DNA of 64,000 nucleotides from Wenyingzhuangia marina (GCF_900130035.1 NZ_FQXQ01000001.1:496001-560000), one strand, 5' to 3'. Positions 28,567 through 38,344 are shown, numbered from the stretch's first letter. A program made the numbers and translations. The notes: generated from the sequence alone by a model not told the origin.

Positions 28567-29427
28567 TTATTTTTTTGAGTATCCTTTACAAACCTGCTTA
28601 GAAGTTCCTAAACCTTCAATACCTAATTCCATTACATCTCCTGGTTTTAAATACTTTGGAGGATTGAATCCTAAACCAACTCCAGACGGTGTTCCTGTAG
28701 AGATAACATCTCCTGGCAACAATGTCATAAATTGGCTAATATAAGATACTACTTCTTGTACATTGAAAATAAAATCATTGGTAGATGAATGCTGTAAACG
28801 CTCTCCGTTTAACTCTAACCACAATTCTAAATCGTTAGGATTTTTAACTTCATCTTTGGTTGCAATAAAAGGTCCTAACGGAGCAAAAGTATCGCATCCT
28901 TTACCTTTACACCACTGTCCTCCTTTTTCTATTTGGAAAGCTCTTTCAGAAATATCGTTATGTAAAGCATATCCTGCAATATGATCATTTGCATCTTCTA
29001 ACTCCACATAAGAAGCTTTTTTCCCGATGATTATTGCCAATTCTACTTCCCAATCTGTTTTTTCAGAATTTTTAGGAATCATTACTTCGTCATTAGGACC
29101 ACACAAAGCTGTAGTACTCTTAAAGAATAATATTGGTTCCTCAGGAATAGCAGCTCCTGTTTCTTCGGCATGTTTGGCATAATTTAAACCTACACAAACA
29201 ATTTTAGAAGGTCTTGTTAATGGTGCTCCTAAACGAACATCATCTCCAATTTCTGGACAAGATGCTTCATTTTTTTCTAACCAAGCTGATAATCTTTCTA
29301 TTCCATCTCCTCCAAAAAAATCTTCATTATAATCTTGCCCAAAAGCAGACACATCAATCTTTTTTCCTGATGCAGTAATTATACCTGGTTGTTCAGCACC
29401 CTCTGCTCCAAATCTTATTAATTTCAT
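28567..29427 (-). CDS. FAH-family hydrolase, probable 2,4-diketo-3-deoxy-L-fuconate hydrolase
   Basis: A 286-residue fumarylacetoacetate hydrolase superfamily protein. The fold motifs are CVGLNYAKHAEE, the metal site in KTDWEVELAIIIGKKASYV, the ligand-side DISERAFQ and the GQWCKGKGCDTFAPLGP loop, ending with DVISTGTPSGVG. In the non-phosphorylative L-fucose pathway an enzyme of this family splits 2,4-diketo-3-deoxy-L-fuconate into pyruvate and L-lactate. The neighbouring dehydrogenase and lactate oxidase support that role, which I infer from context. Confidence 0.85.
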   Translation of the reverse strand: MKLIRFGAEGAEQPGIITASGKKIDVSAFGQDYNEDFFGGDGIERLSAWLEKNEASCPEIGDDVRLGAPLTRPSKIVCVGLNYAKHAEETGAAIPEEPILFFKSTTALCGPNDEVMIPKNSEKTDWEVELAIIIGKKASYVELEDANDHIAGYALHNDISERAFQIEKGGQWCKGKGCDTFAPLGPFIATKDEVKNPNDLELWLELNGERLQHSSTNDFIFNVQEVVSYISQFMTLLPGDVISTGTPSGVGLGFNPPKYLKPGDVMELGIEGLGTSKQVCKGYSKK

Positions 29428-29445
29428 CTTTTTATTTTTTAAATA

Positions 29446-30225
29446 TTATCCGTTTAGTTTTATAAATCCTCCATCTATTGGGTAGTCTGTTCCTGTAATA
29501 AAAGAAGCCTCATCTGAAACCAGATACAAAGCTAAATTACCAATTTCTTCTGGTTTAGCCATTCTACCAATAGGTTGCGTTGCCGATAATTTCTCGAACA
29601 TCTCTGCTTCTTTTCCAGGATAGTTTTTTGAAATAAAACCATCAACAAAAGGCGTATGTACTCTTGCAGGCGAAATGCAATTACAACGAATTCCATCTTT
29701 TACATAATCTTTTGCAATAGAATAAGTCATGGTTAATACCGCTCCTTTAGTCATGGAGTAAGCAAAACGATCATCAATTCCTACAGAAGAAGCAATAGAA
29801 GCCATATTAATAATAGCCCCACCTCCATTTTGTTTCATCAATGGAATGGTTGCATGCAATGCATTGTAAACTCCTTTTACATTAACGTTGTACAACTTAT
29901 CTAAATCTTCAGGATTACAAGCTTCAATATTTCCTACATGTGCAATTCCTGCATTGTTTACTAAAATATTAATTGGTTGATTATCATTAATCGTTTTGAT
30001 GGTATTTTTAATCCCTTCATGATCTACAACATTTGCTTGATGTACAATTGCTTTTCCTCCTTTGGCTATAATTTCATCGGCTACTCTTTGAGCACCTTCT
30101 ACTGTTAAATCCAAAATATTTACCAATGCTCCTGCTCCAGCCAAAGCTTTAGAAATGGCTTCACCAATTCCGCTACCACCACCAGTAACCACAGCACATT
30201 TTCCTGTTAAATTAAATAATGACAT
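29446..30225 (-). CDS. SDR oxidoreductase, probable 2-keto-3-deoxy-L-fuconate dehydrogenase
   Basis: A 259-residue short-chain dehydrogenase. The cofactor loop is VTGGGSGIGEAI (about residues 13-24), the NNAGIAHVG motif follows, and the catalytic Ser-Tyr-Lys set is in NMASIASSV and FAYSMTKGAVL. Genomic position between a UxaA-type dehydratase and a FAH-family hydrolase suggests NAD-dependent oxidation of 2-keto-3-deoxy-L-fuconate to its 2,4-diketo form. An L-fucose 1-dehydrogenase role is the alternative and is less favoured by the gene order. Confidence 0.87.
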   Translation of the reverse strand: MSLFNLTGKCAVVTGGGSGIGEAISKALAGAGALVNILDLTVEGAQRVADEIIAKGGKAIVHQANVVDHEGIKNTIKTINDNQPINILVNNAGIAHVGNIEACNPEDLDKLYNVNVKGVYNALHATIPLMKQNGGGAIINMASIASSVGIDDRFAYSMTKGAVLTMTYSIAKDYVKDGIRCNCISPARVHTPFVDGFISKNYPGKEAEMFEKLSATQPIGRMAKPEEIGNLALYLVSDEASFITGTDYPIDGGFIKLNG

Positions 30226-30237
30226 ATTTTTCTGTTT

Positions 30238-31893
30238 TTATAATGACATTCCTCTTTTCCAAGGAATAAAATCGTTTTGACCTAATTTCATGGCTTTGGT
30301 TTTTTCTCCACTAGCCACTTTAATTACATATTCTAATAATTCTTCTCCTTTGGATGATAAAGTATCTCCTTCAATTACTCCACCTGTATTAAAATCAATG
30401 ATATCATTCATCTTATTAAAAAGCTTTGTATTACTAGATACTTTTATGACTGGAACTACAGGATTTCCTGTTGGAGTTCCCAACCCAGTTGTAAATAAAA
30501 TAATATTACATCCAGACCCTGCTAATCCTGTGGTAGATTCTACATCATTTCCTGGTGTACACAACAAATTTAATCCTGTTTTGGTAATTTGTTCTGTATA
30601 ATCTAGCACATCAGTTATAGGAGAACTTCCGCCTTTTTTTGCAGCCCCTGCAGATTTAATAGCATCGGTAATTAATCCATCTTTAATATTTCCTGGTGAT
30701 GGATTGGCATGAAAACCTCCTCCTAATAATTCTGCCTTAGCATTATAGGTAGACATAATATTAGAAAATTTATTGGCATTTTCCTTAGAATTACATCTAT
30801 TAATTAACTCTTGCTCCACTCCGTTTAGTTCAGGAAACTCAGCCAACACGGTAGTTCCTCCTAATCCCACAATTAAATCAGACACATAACCCAAAGTAGG
30901 GTTAGCAGAAATACCAGAAAATCCATCAGACCCTCCGCATTCTAACCCAATAGTTAGTTTACTTAAAGGAGCTGCTTGCCTTTCAAATTTATTAGCTTTT
31001 ATTAAACCTACAAAGGTTTTTTTAATGGCTTCCTCTATAAAATCTCTTTCTGAGGTACTGTCTTGTTGAGTTAACACATACAAAGGCTTCTTGTTTTCTT
31101 TTGAAAAACTGTTTAAAGCATCTTCTAAAATTTTTGCCTGTGCATGTTGACATCCTAAACTTAATACCGTTGCTCCTGCTACGTTTGGATTGTTAATATA
31201 CCCTGCTAATAAATGGCATAAAGTAACTGAATCGGGAGTAGATCCTCCACAACCTCCATCGTGTCTCAAGAAATGGATTCCATCTACATTTGGAAACAAT
31301 TTATTGGTTTTAACTTCTTCTTTGCTTGTTTGGATAGAAGTACTTAAAACTTCTTCTTCAGAAGCTCCTTGTTTATAAACATTTACCAGTTTATCAACAG
31401 CAAAGCCTGATTCTTCTTTTTGATTAAAGCCTAATTGATCAACAATGGCTTTTTCTATGACCGTTACATTTCTATTTTCACAAAAAACCAATGGAATTAC
31501 CAACCAATTGTTTTGTGTTCCCACCTTACCATCAGCTCTATGATAACCTTGAAATGTTTTGTCTTTAAATTTTGAAATATCTGGAGCTTTCCAAATTTCT
31601 TTGTCATTTTTTTGAACCGAATACTCCTCCGCTTTATGGATTACATTATGGGTATGAATAAGTTCTCCTTTTACAATGGTTTGTGTAGCCGCTCCAACCA
31701 ACACTCCGTACATGTAAATTAAATCTCCTTCCTTTAAATCTTCTGAAGCAAACTTATGTTTTGCAGACACATCAGTTTTTAATTTATATTTATCTCCTTC
31801 ATAATGAACAACATCTCCTTTGTTAAGATCTGTTAGTGCAACAATTACATTGTCTTTTGTGTGTATCCTTAACACTGAATTTTTTTGAGACAT
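30238..31893 (-). CDS. UxaA-family (altronate dehydratase-like) sugar-acid dehydratase, candidate L-fuconate dehydratase
   Basis: A 551-residue UxaA-family hydro-lyase. The N-terminal SAF-type domain (about residues 1-90) is joined to the large dehydratase core, where HFLRHDGGCGGS, GLECGGSDGFSGISANP and the late GSGCNIILFTTGLGTPTGNP are visible; several Cys could hold an iron-sulfur centre. Family members dehydrate altronate, galactarate or related sugar acids. Here the downstream SDR, FAH-family hydrolase and lactate oxidase make L-fuconate the most coherent substrate. That would be a non-orthologous stand-in for the enolase-superfamily FucD. It is the first gene of the operon. Confidence 0.85.
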   Translation of the reverse strand: MSQKNSVLRIHTKDNVIVALTDLNKGDVVHYEGDKYKLKTDVSAKHKFASEDLKEGDLIYMYGVLVGAATQTIVKGELIHTHNVIHKAEEYSVQKNDKEIWKAPDISKFKDKTFQGYHRADGKVGTQNNWLVIPLVFCENRNVTVIEKAIVDQLGFNQKEESGFAVDKLVNVYKQGASEEEVLSTSIQTSKEEVKTNKLFPNVDGIHFLRHDGGCGGSTPDSVTLCHLLAGYINNPNVAGATVLSLGCQHAQAKILEDALNSFSKENKKPLYVLTQQDSTSERDFIEEAIKKTFVGLIKANKFERQAAPLSKLTIGLECGGSDGFSGISANPTLGYVSDLIVGLGGTTVLAEFPELNGVEQELINRCNSKENANKFSNIMSTYNAKAELLGGGFHANPSPGNIKDGLITDAIKSAGAAKKGGSSPITDVLDYTEQITKTGLNLLCTPGNDVESTTGLAGSGCNIILFTTGLGTPTGNPVVPVIKVSSNTKLFNKMNDIIDFNTGGVIEGDTLSSKGEELLEYVIKVASGEKTKAMKLGQNDFIPWKRGMSL

Positions 31894-31915
31894 ATTTAAC
31901 GATTTAATATCACTA

Positions 31916-31923
31916 CAAATTTA
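31916..31923 (-). promoter_or_regulatory. Candidate promoter of the fucose-type catabolic operon
   Basis: TAAATTTG on the minus strand matches TAnnTTTG and lies 22 bp before the UxaA-family ATG. A TTTGAC element 23 bp further upstream could be the -33 box, with slightly long spacing. The 132-bp spacer (31894-32025) shows no terminator hairpin I can support. Confidence 0.4.
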
Positions 31924-32025
31924 GGATAGCTTAGTAGTCTAAAAGTCAAATATTAAGTCCAAAACTTATACTTTTTTTGCAATAAAGTATCGAAAAAGCA
32001 AATATGATCTATTTTATGTATATAA

Positions 32026-33300
32026 TTAAGATGATTCAACTGTACCTACAGAACCATTTTTAGTAGGTGTTAATTGATATACTTTATCAGGATGTAAACC
32101 TTGCAACATTCTATGAGAAACGTACAAAATAGCCGTATCTGTTTCTTGGTGAATTTTATTGATGAAGGCTGTTAACATAGAAGTGGCATAATCATCCAAT
32201 TCATTAGTAGGTTCATCCAAAATAAGTAAAGGCGGGTGTTTTACCATGGCACGAATAATTAACACAATTCGCTGCATTTCTGCAGACAAACGAACAAAAT
32301 ACATTTGTTTTTTTTCTTTTAGACCAACCAAATCTAACCATTTATCAGCTTCGTGAATTTGATGACCTGTAGGATTTTCGTACAAACCAATAGAGTCATA
32401 AAAGCCTGACAACACCATGTGTTGCACAGTAAATAACTTCCCAAAAAACTGGGTTAAACTTGGAGAAAAATATCCAATCTTTTTTTTGAGTTCCCAAACC
32501 GTTTCACCACTCCCTTTTTTACGACCAAACAACATAATATCTTCTCCAAACGCTTTGGCATTATCACCCGTTATCATGGTTAACAAACTGGTTTTTCCAG
32601 CACCATTTGGTCCTTTTAAATGCCAGAATTCTCCTTTATTAATTGTCCAATTAATGTTATTTACAATTTGCCTTGTTTCTTCATAAAAAATATTGACATC
32701 CGTAAATTTCACAAGTGGATTCTCAACTTCTATTTTTTGCAAATTATCAGGAAGATTTCCTTTAAACTCATAGGGTTTTAACTGTTGGTAAAAAGCCTTA
32801 TCATATTCTTCTGGAGTACCCGAAAACTCAATTTTATCATTATTGACCAAATAGATTTTTTTAACCAAAGGCAACACTTCATCTCTTATTTTAAATATTT
32901 GAACTAGTGTAATCTTTTTTCCGATCTCCATTAAATCTTTAGCCAAAGATTCTTGTTTTTCTATATCTAAACAATCATATGGCTTGTCTAAAATCAAAAA
33001 ATCAATCCCTTCTTTTTCATTTTTATGTACCAAAAAATCTAATAACAGTTTTTTTTGCTGGCCACTAGAATAAGAAGTTAAACTTCTGATATTTCCATTT
33101 CCATCAATGCAATTTTTTGTTAATGTAAAATCATCATGGTTTAACTCCTCGGTGATATATTTTTCTAATACCGAAGTACTAAACAAGGCACCTTTTTTAC
33201 CATTAAATTCAGGAAACAAATTGTGTTCATTTCCAGCCAACAAATGATTGATAAAATTATTTTGTGATGTTGATTTATTAAAAATGGCAATGTGATTCAT
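32026..33300 (-). CDS. ModF-like tandem ABC ATPase with degenerate first half
   Basis: A 424-residue protein of two fused ATP-binding halves and no membrane segment. The C-terminal half has a complete Walker A (LKGPNGAGKTSLL), Walker B (LLILDEPTNELDDY) and an odd signature, LSAEMQR, in place of LSGGQ. The N-terminal half keeps a signature-like SSGQQKK and a Walker B (FLILDKPYD), but its Walker A is gone (LAGNEHNLFPEF). The start is ATG 33300, one base after the alpha/beta hydrolase stop; an in-frame TTG at 33318 would overlap it. ModF is the closest named relative; function unproven. Confidence 0.8.
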   Translation of the reverse strand: MNHIAIFNKSTSQNNFINHLLAGNEHNLFPEFNGKKGALFSTSVLEKYITEELNHDDFTLTKNCIDGNGNIRSLTSYSSGQQKKLLLDFLVHKNEKEGIDFLILDKPYDCLDIEKQESLAKDLMEIGKKITLVQIFKIRDEVLPLVKKIYLVNNDKIEFSGTPEEYDKAFYQQLKPYEFKGNLPDNLQKIEVENPLVKFTDVNIFYEETRQIVNNINWTINKGEFWHLKGPNGAGKTSLLTMITGDNAKAFGEDIMLFGRKKGSGETVWELKKKIGYFSPSLTQFFGKLFTVQHMVLSGFYDSIGLYENPTGHQIHEADKWLDLVGLKEKKQMYFVRLSAEMQRIVLIIRAMVKHPPLLILDEPTNELDDYATSMLTAFINKIHQETDTAILYVSHRMLQGLHPDKVYQLTPTKNGSVGTVESS

Positions 33301-33301
33301 A

Positions 33302-34087
33302 TTAATTTCTTTTAACAAATTCTAAAATAGCCTGTTCTGCACCTTCTCTATCTTCAATCAAACTCATATGTCCGTTTTCTAATTCTACCACTTCTGTATT
33401 GGCATCTTTGGTCTGTGCTATTAAATCTTCATAATTTAAAACCGGATCTTTTTTTCCTAAAATCATTAGCGATGGATAAGGTCCAAAATGCAATAACACT
33501 TCTCTATCCAATCTAATTTTCATTCCTTCTAAAGCCGCAATAATTCCTTGTCTTGAGGTTTTTAAAGCTTCTTTTTTCACCTTCGCAATTTCATCAGCAT
33601 ATATCTTTCTGCACTTAGAACGGAACAACATAGGAATAGAAGTTCTAATAAAAGATTTATGATTTTCTTTTACTACAGCAATCGCTCGATCTCTTCCTAT
33701 TTTTTTCTCTTCAGAATCTGGTCTAGCAGTTGAGTTTAGTAAGACCAAGCCTTTAACATTGTCTGGATATAAATCTGCAAAGGCCAAAGCTACATATCCT
33801 CCCATGGAATGTCCTACAAAAAAAGATCTACGAATATTTAATGCATCTAAAACTGCTTTTACAGCTTCAGCCATTTCTGTCATAGTATGCACATAGCCTA
33901 AACTTTCAGTTTGTCCGTGCCCTAACAAATCAATACAAACCACTCTAAATTTAGAATTTAATACTTTTTCTAAACTTTCCCACATGGTGGTATTTTCTAA
34001 AAAACCATGCAACAACACTATGGCAGTTCCTTTTCCAGATTCAGTATAATGAATTGGTGTATTTTTATAAGTAATAAATGCGCTCAT
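33302..34087 (-). CDS. Alpha/beta hydrolase
   Basis: A 261-residue cytosolic hydrolase. The oxyanion segment is VLLHGFLENTTMW, the nucleophile elbow FVGHSMGGYVALAFAD (Ser about residue 95), the acid lies near LGKKDPVLNYED and the histidine in LENGHMSLIED. It fits the BioH/MenH-like ester or C-C hydrolase group, substrate unknown. The ModF-like ATPase begins one base after its stop, so the two are one transcription unit and probably coupled in translation. Confidence 0.88.
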   Translation of the reverse strand: MSAFITYKNTPIHYTESGKGTAIVLLHGFLENTTMWESLEKVLNSKFRVVCIDLLGHGQTESLGYVHTMTEMAEAVKAVLDALNIRRSFFVGHSMGGYVALAFADLYPDNVKGLVLLNSTARPDSEEKKIGRDRAIAVVKENHKSFIRTSIPMLFRSKCRKIYADEIAKVKKEALKTSRQGIIAALEGMKIRLDREVLLHFGPYPSLMILGKKDPVLNYEDLIAQTKDANTEVVELENGHMSLIEDREGAEQAILEFVKRN

Positions 34088-34220
34088 GTTGCAAAAATAA
34101 GGAGTTGATGGGATGAGAGCAATTTATAATTTATGTTTATTTTATGATAAAATAGTAGCATAATTTTTAGGTTTTATAAAACAACGGATAACCCTACATT
34201 TGTAATAAAATATTTCGGTC

Positions 34221-37200
34221 TTGAAAATTCAATCACTTCTAGAAAAGTATCAAAACGCTAGTGCTACACAACAATTGGTAGCACAAGTTTCTCAAGAAAA
34301 AACACACGCTGTTTTAAGCAAATTTAACGGAGCTGCCTTATCCATTATTGTGGTAGAGACCTTTAAACAAACTGATAAAACTTTTTTACTCATTTTTGAT
34401 GATAAAGAACAAGCTGCTTATCACTTAAACGATTTAGAAAGATTGTTAAATGATAAAGATGTGTTGTTTTACCCTGGTTCTTACCGAAGACCTTATGAAA
34501 TTGAGGATGTAGACAATGCCAATGTTTTGATGCGTGCCGAGGTTTTAAACCGATTAAATTCAAGAAAAAAACCAGCCATAATTGTTACTTATCCAAACGC
34601 TTTATTTGAAAAAGTAGTTACTAAAAAAGACCTAAACAGCAATACTTTAAAAATTACCACAGGTGATGAATTTAGCCTAGATTTTATTAACGAAGTATTG
34701 TTTGAATATAAATTTAATCGTGTTGATTTTGTTACAGAACCTGGAGAATTTGCAGTCCGTGGTGGAATTGTAGATGTGTTTTCTTTTGCCAACGATGAAC
34801 CTTACCGTTTAGAGTTTTTTGGAGATGAAGTAGATAGCATTAGAACTTTTGATGTGGAAACACAACTATCTACAGGAAAGCCTAACAAAATTCATATCAT
34901 GCCCAATGTGGAAAACAAACAATTTTCCGAAAAAAGAGAATCTTTTTTAAAATTTATTCCCAACAATAGCGTAGTTTTTACCAAAAGCACGGACATTCTT
35001 CAAAACGATTTAAACACTTTGTTTGAAAAAGCAACTACTCGTTTTGAAACATTATCCGAAAATTTAAATCATACTTTACCTAGTGAATTGTTTTTAGATG
35101 GAATTCAAATCAAAGAGCAATTAAAGGGTTATAGTAGAGTTTCCGTAAACAACAGCACTTCTACAGACAGCATCAACGGAAATACAGAACCTCAACCTTC
35201 TTTTAACAAACATTTTGATTTGTTAATAGAAAATCTACAACAGAATTCTAAAAAAGGATATTCCAATTATTTATTCTGTGCTAACGAAAAACAAGCAAAA
35301 CGCTTTCACGATATTTTTGATGAAAGTGAAGAAGAAATAATATATGAAACCATAGTTTTTCAAATTCACGAAGGATTTGTAGACCATGAACACAAAATTG
35401 TTTGTTATACCGATCATCAGATTTTTGAGCGATACAATAAATTTCAGCTAAAAAATGGATTCGCTAAAAAACAGGCCGTTACTTTAAAAGAAATCAACAA
35501 TTTAGAAATTGGAGATTTTGTAACTCATATAGATCACGGAATTGGGAAATTTGGTGGATTGCAAAAAATTGATGTCAACGGTAAAAAACAAGAAGCCATC
35601 AAACTAATTTATGGAGATTCTGATGTGCTTTACATCAGCATTCACTCTTTACATAAAATATCCAAATTCAACGGAAAAGATGGAAAAGTTCCTAAAGTTC
35701 ACAAACTAGGATCTCCAGCTTGGAAAAAAGCCAAACAAACTGCCAAAGCCAAAGTAAAACAAATTGCTTTTGATTTGATTCAGCTTTACGCAAAACGTAA
35801 AAATCAAAAAGGATTTGCTTTCGATCCGGATAGTTATTTACAACATGAGTTGGAAGCTAGTTTTATGTACGAAGATACACCAGACCAAAACACTGCTACA
35901 CAAGATGTAAAAGCAGATATGGAAAGTGACAAACCTATGGACAGATTGGTTTGTGGGGATGTTGGTTTTGGAAAAACAGAAGTTGCCATTCGTGCTGCTT
36001 TTAAAGCCGTAGACAATGGAAAGCAAGTAGCAGTGCTTGTTCCTACTACTATTTTGGCTTTTCAGCATTTTAAATCTTTTAAAAAAAGGTTAGAAGATTT
36101 TCCTGTAAACATCAACTATCTTAACCGTTTTAAAACGGCTAAACAAAAGAAAATAGTGATGGATGATTTGGCCGAAGGAAGATTAGATATTGTCATCGGA
36201 ACCCATCAATTAGTTTCTGATAAAATTAAATACAAAGACTTAGGATTATTAATTATTGATGAGGAACAAAAATTTGGAGTAGCTGCCAAAGACAAGTTAA
36301 AAACCATTAAAGAAAATGTAGATACTTTAACTTTAACCGCAACACCTATTCCTAGAACTTTACAATTTAGTTTAATGGCTGCTAGAGATTTGTCGGTCAT
36401 TGCTACACCTCCACCTAACCGTCATCCTATAGAAAGTAATGTAATTGGTTTTAGCGAAGAAGCCATTAGAGATGCTGTGATGTATGAAATTTCTCGTGGT
36501 GGCCAAATATTCTTTATTCACAACCGTGTAGACAATATTAAAGAAGTAGCAGGAATGTTACAGCGTTTGGTTCCTGATGCTAGAATTGGAATTGGTCACG
36601 GTCAGCTAGAAGGAAGAAAACTAGAAGAGGTGATGGTGAATTTTATGGAAGGAAACTACGATATTTTAGTAGCCACTACCATTATTGAATCCGGTTTAGA
36701 TGTACCAAATGCTAACACTATTTTTATCAATCATGCTAATAATTTTGGATTATCCGATTTACACCAGATGCGTGGACGTGTAGGTCGTTCTAACAAAAAA
36801 GCCTTCTGTTATTTTATTTGTCCTCCTTACCACATGATGACTGAAGAAGCTCGCAAACGTATTCAAGCACTTGAAATGTTTAGCGAATTGGGTAGCGGAA
36901 TTAACATTGCCATGAAGGATTTAGAAATTCGTGGAGCGGGAGATTTATTAGGAGGAGAACAAAGCGGATTCATCACCGATATTGGTTTTGATACTTATCA
37001 AAAAATATTAGAAGAAGCTGTTAAGGAATTAAAAGAAAAAGAGTTTAAAGATTTATATGATGAGGAAGATGCAGAGAGCAAAGAGTATGTTTCAGACATT
37101 CAAATAGATACTGATTTTGAAATTTTATTTCCTGATGACTACATCAACGCCATTGCAGAGCGATTGAATTTATATAAAAAATTAGGAGAGCTAACCGAAG

Positions 37201-37547
37201 AAAAAGAATTACAAGAATTTGAACAACAATTGGTAGATAGATTTGGGGAATTGCCAACCCAAGTGATTGATTTATTAGATTCAGTCAGAATTAAATGGTT
37301 GGCTAAAAAATTAGGATTAGAAAAAATTGTCTTAAAACAAAAACGCATGATTGGTTACTTTGTTTCCGATCAGCAAAGTGGATATTATAACACGCAAGCG
37401 TTTACCAATGTTTTAAAATATGTACAACAAAATTCTAAAATGTGTGTAATGAAAGAAAAAGAGACCAAAAACGGATTGCGTTTATTAATCACTTTTATCA
37501 GAATTGACAGCATTCAAAAAGCCTTAGAAACATTGAGAAATATTTAA
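34221..37547 (+). CDS. mfd: Transcription-repair coupling factor
   Basis: An 1108-residue Mfd protein. The N-terminal UvrB-homology module (about 1-330) contains VLFYPGSYRRPYEI and GGIVDVFSFANDEPYRLEFFGDEVDSIR. The RNA polymerase-interacting CarD-like domain is near residue 430 (IGDFVTHIDHGIGKFGG). The helicase has Walker A GDVGFGKTEVA and the DEEQ box in LIIDEEQKFGV, then QMRGRVGRSNKKAFCY. It releases stalled RNA polymerase and recruits UvrA to lesions. It starts at TTG 34221; the first internal Met is about 95 residues later, too late, so a TTG start is the best reading. Confidence 0.95.
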   Translation: MKIQSLLEKYQNASATQQLVAQVSQEKTHAVLSKFNGAALSIIVVETFKQTDKTFLLIFDDKEQAAYHLNDLERLLNDKDVLFYPGSYRRPYEIEDVDNANVLMRAEVLNRLNSRKKPAIIVTYPNALFEKVVTKKDLNSNTLKITTGDEFSLDFINEVLFEYKFNRVDFVTEPGEFAVRGGIVDVFSFANDEPYRLEFFGDEVDSIRTFDVETQLSTGKPNKIHIMPNVENKQFSEKRESFLKFIPNNSVVFTKSTDILQNDLNTLFEKATTRFETLSENLNHTLPSELFLDGIQIKEQLKGYSRVSVNNSTSTDSINGNTEPQPSFNKHFDLLIENLQQNSKKGYSNYLFCANEKQAKRFHDIFDESEEEIIYETIVFQIHEGFVDHEHKIVCYTDHQIFERYNKFQLKNGFAKKQAVTLKEINNLEIGDFVTHIDHGIGKFGGLQKIDVNGKKQEAIKLIYGDSDVLYISIHSLHKISKFNGKDGKVPKVHKLGSPAWKKAKQTAKAKVKQIAFDLIQLYAKRKNQKGFAFDPDSYLQHELEASFMYEDTPDQNTATQDVKADMESDKPMDRLVCGDVGFGKTEVAIRAAFKAVDNGKQVAVLVPTTILAFQHFKSFKKRLEDFPVNINYLNRFKTAKQKKIVMDDLAEGRLDIVIGTHQLVSDKIKYKDLGLLIIDEEQKFGVAAKDKLKTIKENVDTLTLTATPIPRTLQFSLMAARDLSVIATPPPNRHPIESNVIGFSEEAIRDAVMYEISRGGQIFFIHNRVDNIKEVAGMLQRLVPDARIGIGHGQLEGRKLEEVMVNFMEGNYDILVATTIIESGLDVPNANTIFINHANNFGLSDLHQMRGRVGRSNKKAFCYFICPPYHMMTEEARKRIQALEMFSELGSGINIAMKDLEIRGAGDLLGGEQSGFITDIGFDTYQKILEEAVKELKEKEFKDLYDEEDAESKEYVSDIQIDTDFEILFPDDYINAIAERLNLYKKLGELTEEKELQEFEQQLVDRFGELPTQVIDLLDSVRIKWLAKKLGLEKIVLKQKRMIGYFVSDQQSGYYNTQAFTNVLKYVQQNSKMCVMKEKETKNGLRLLITFIRIDSIQKALETLRNI

Positions 37548-37590
37548 AAAACTGAGTGATGACACAGGCGTGTTTTTTATCTTTTTTAAT

Positions 37591-37598
37591 TATGTTTG
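37591..37598 (+). promoter_or_regulatory. Candidate -7 promoter box
   Basis: TATGTTTG matches TAnnTTTG exactly and lies 22 bp before the lipoprotein ATG at 37621. It also supports that start over the in-frame upstream start at 37570. Confidence 0.45.
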
Positions 37599-37620
37599 CA
37601 ACTCAACTAAAAACATTATT

Positions 37621-38247
37621 ATGAAAAAAATTGCAATGCTAAGCGGGGTTATAATTGCCTTGTTTTTAACAAGCTGTGCCAGTACTTACAAAAACTTAAA
37701 TCCTGAAACGGCTAATTTTTCTTCTACAGAAAAAAATGAAAATGGAATTAATGTCTCATACGAGTACTTAACTCTAAAGAAAAAATATGCTAAAAAAGCA
37801 AACAAAAAAGATATTAGAACTGTTGCCATAAAAATTGAAAACACTACTGACAAAACAATTACTTATAATTCTGATTTTAAATTAGCAACAACTGGTAATG
37901 AATACTTATCAGTATTGCATCCTAATGATACATATGACAACATTAGACAAAAACCAGGAACACATTTTTGGTATTTACTGCTCTCATTTATTCAACTACA
38001 AAAAACCTCCACAAATTCTTATGGTTATACTGAAACAGAAAATATTTTCCCAATTGGACTAATAATAGGACCTGGAATTGCTTTAGGTAACTTTTTCACA
38101 GCAAAAAGTGCCAATACCAAATTTAAGAATGAAATTGATCAGTACAATATTTATAATACTCCTATTGCTCCTGGAGAAAGTAAAACTTTCCTAATTGCCA
38201 TAAGACACTCTAACTACCCTAGTATTAAAGCCCAGGTTATTAATTAA
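37621..38247 (+). CDS. Predicted lipoprotein of unknown function
   Basis: A 208-residue lipoprotein. The start at 37621 gives a classic lipoprotein signal with lipobox LTSC (residues about 16-19: MKKIAMLSGVIIALFLTSC). The mature part is a beta-rich domain with a hydrophobic patch (FPIGLIIGPGIALGNFFTA) around residues 140-160 and a C-terminal APGESKTFLIAIRHSNYP segment, typical of a beta-sandwich edge. I do not recognise the family. It stands alone between mfd and a strong terminator. Confidence 0.75.
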   Translation: MKKIAMLSGVIIALFLTSCASTYKNLNPETANFSSTEKNENGINVSYEYLTLKKKYAKKANKKDIRTVAIKIENTTDKTITYNSDFKLATTGNEYLSVLHPNDTYDNIRQKPGTHFWYLLLSFIQLQKTSTNSYGYTETENIFPIGLIIGPGIALGNFFTAKSANTKFKNEIDQYNIYNTPIAPGESKTFLIAIRHSNYPSIKAQVIN

Positions 38248-38344
38248 CTATAAACTAACCTCCTAGAGATTTTACTCCATTTGGAGGAAACATTGTAAAG
38301 TATTTTTCAAAAAAAAATAAAATCCAGACAATTTCAATAACCAC

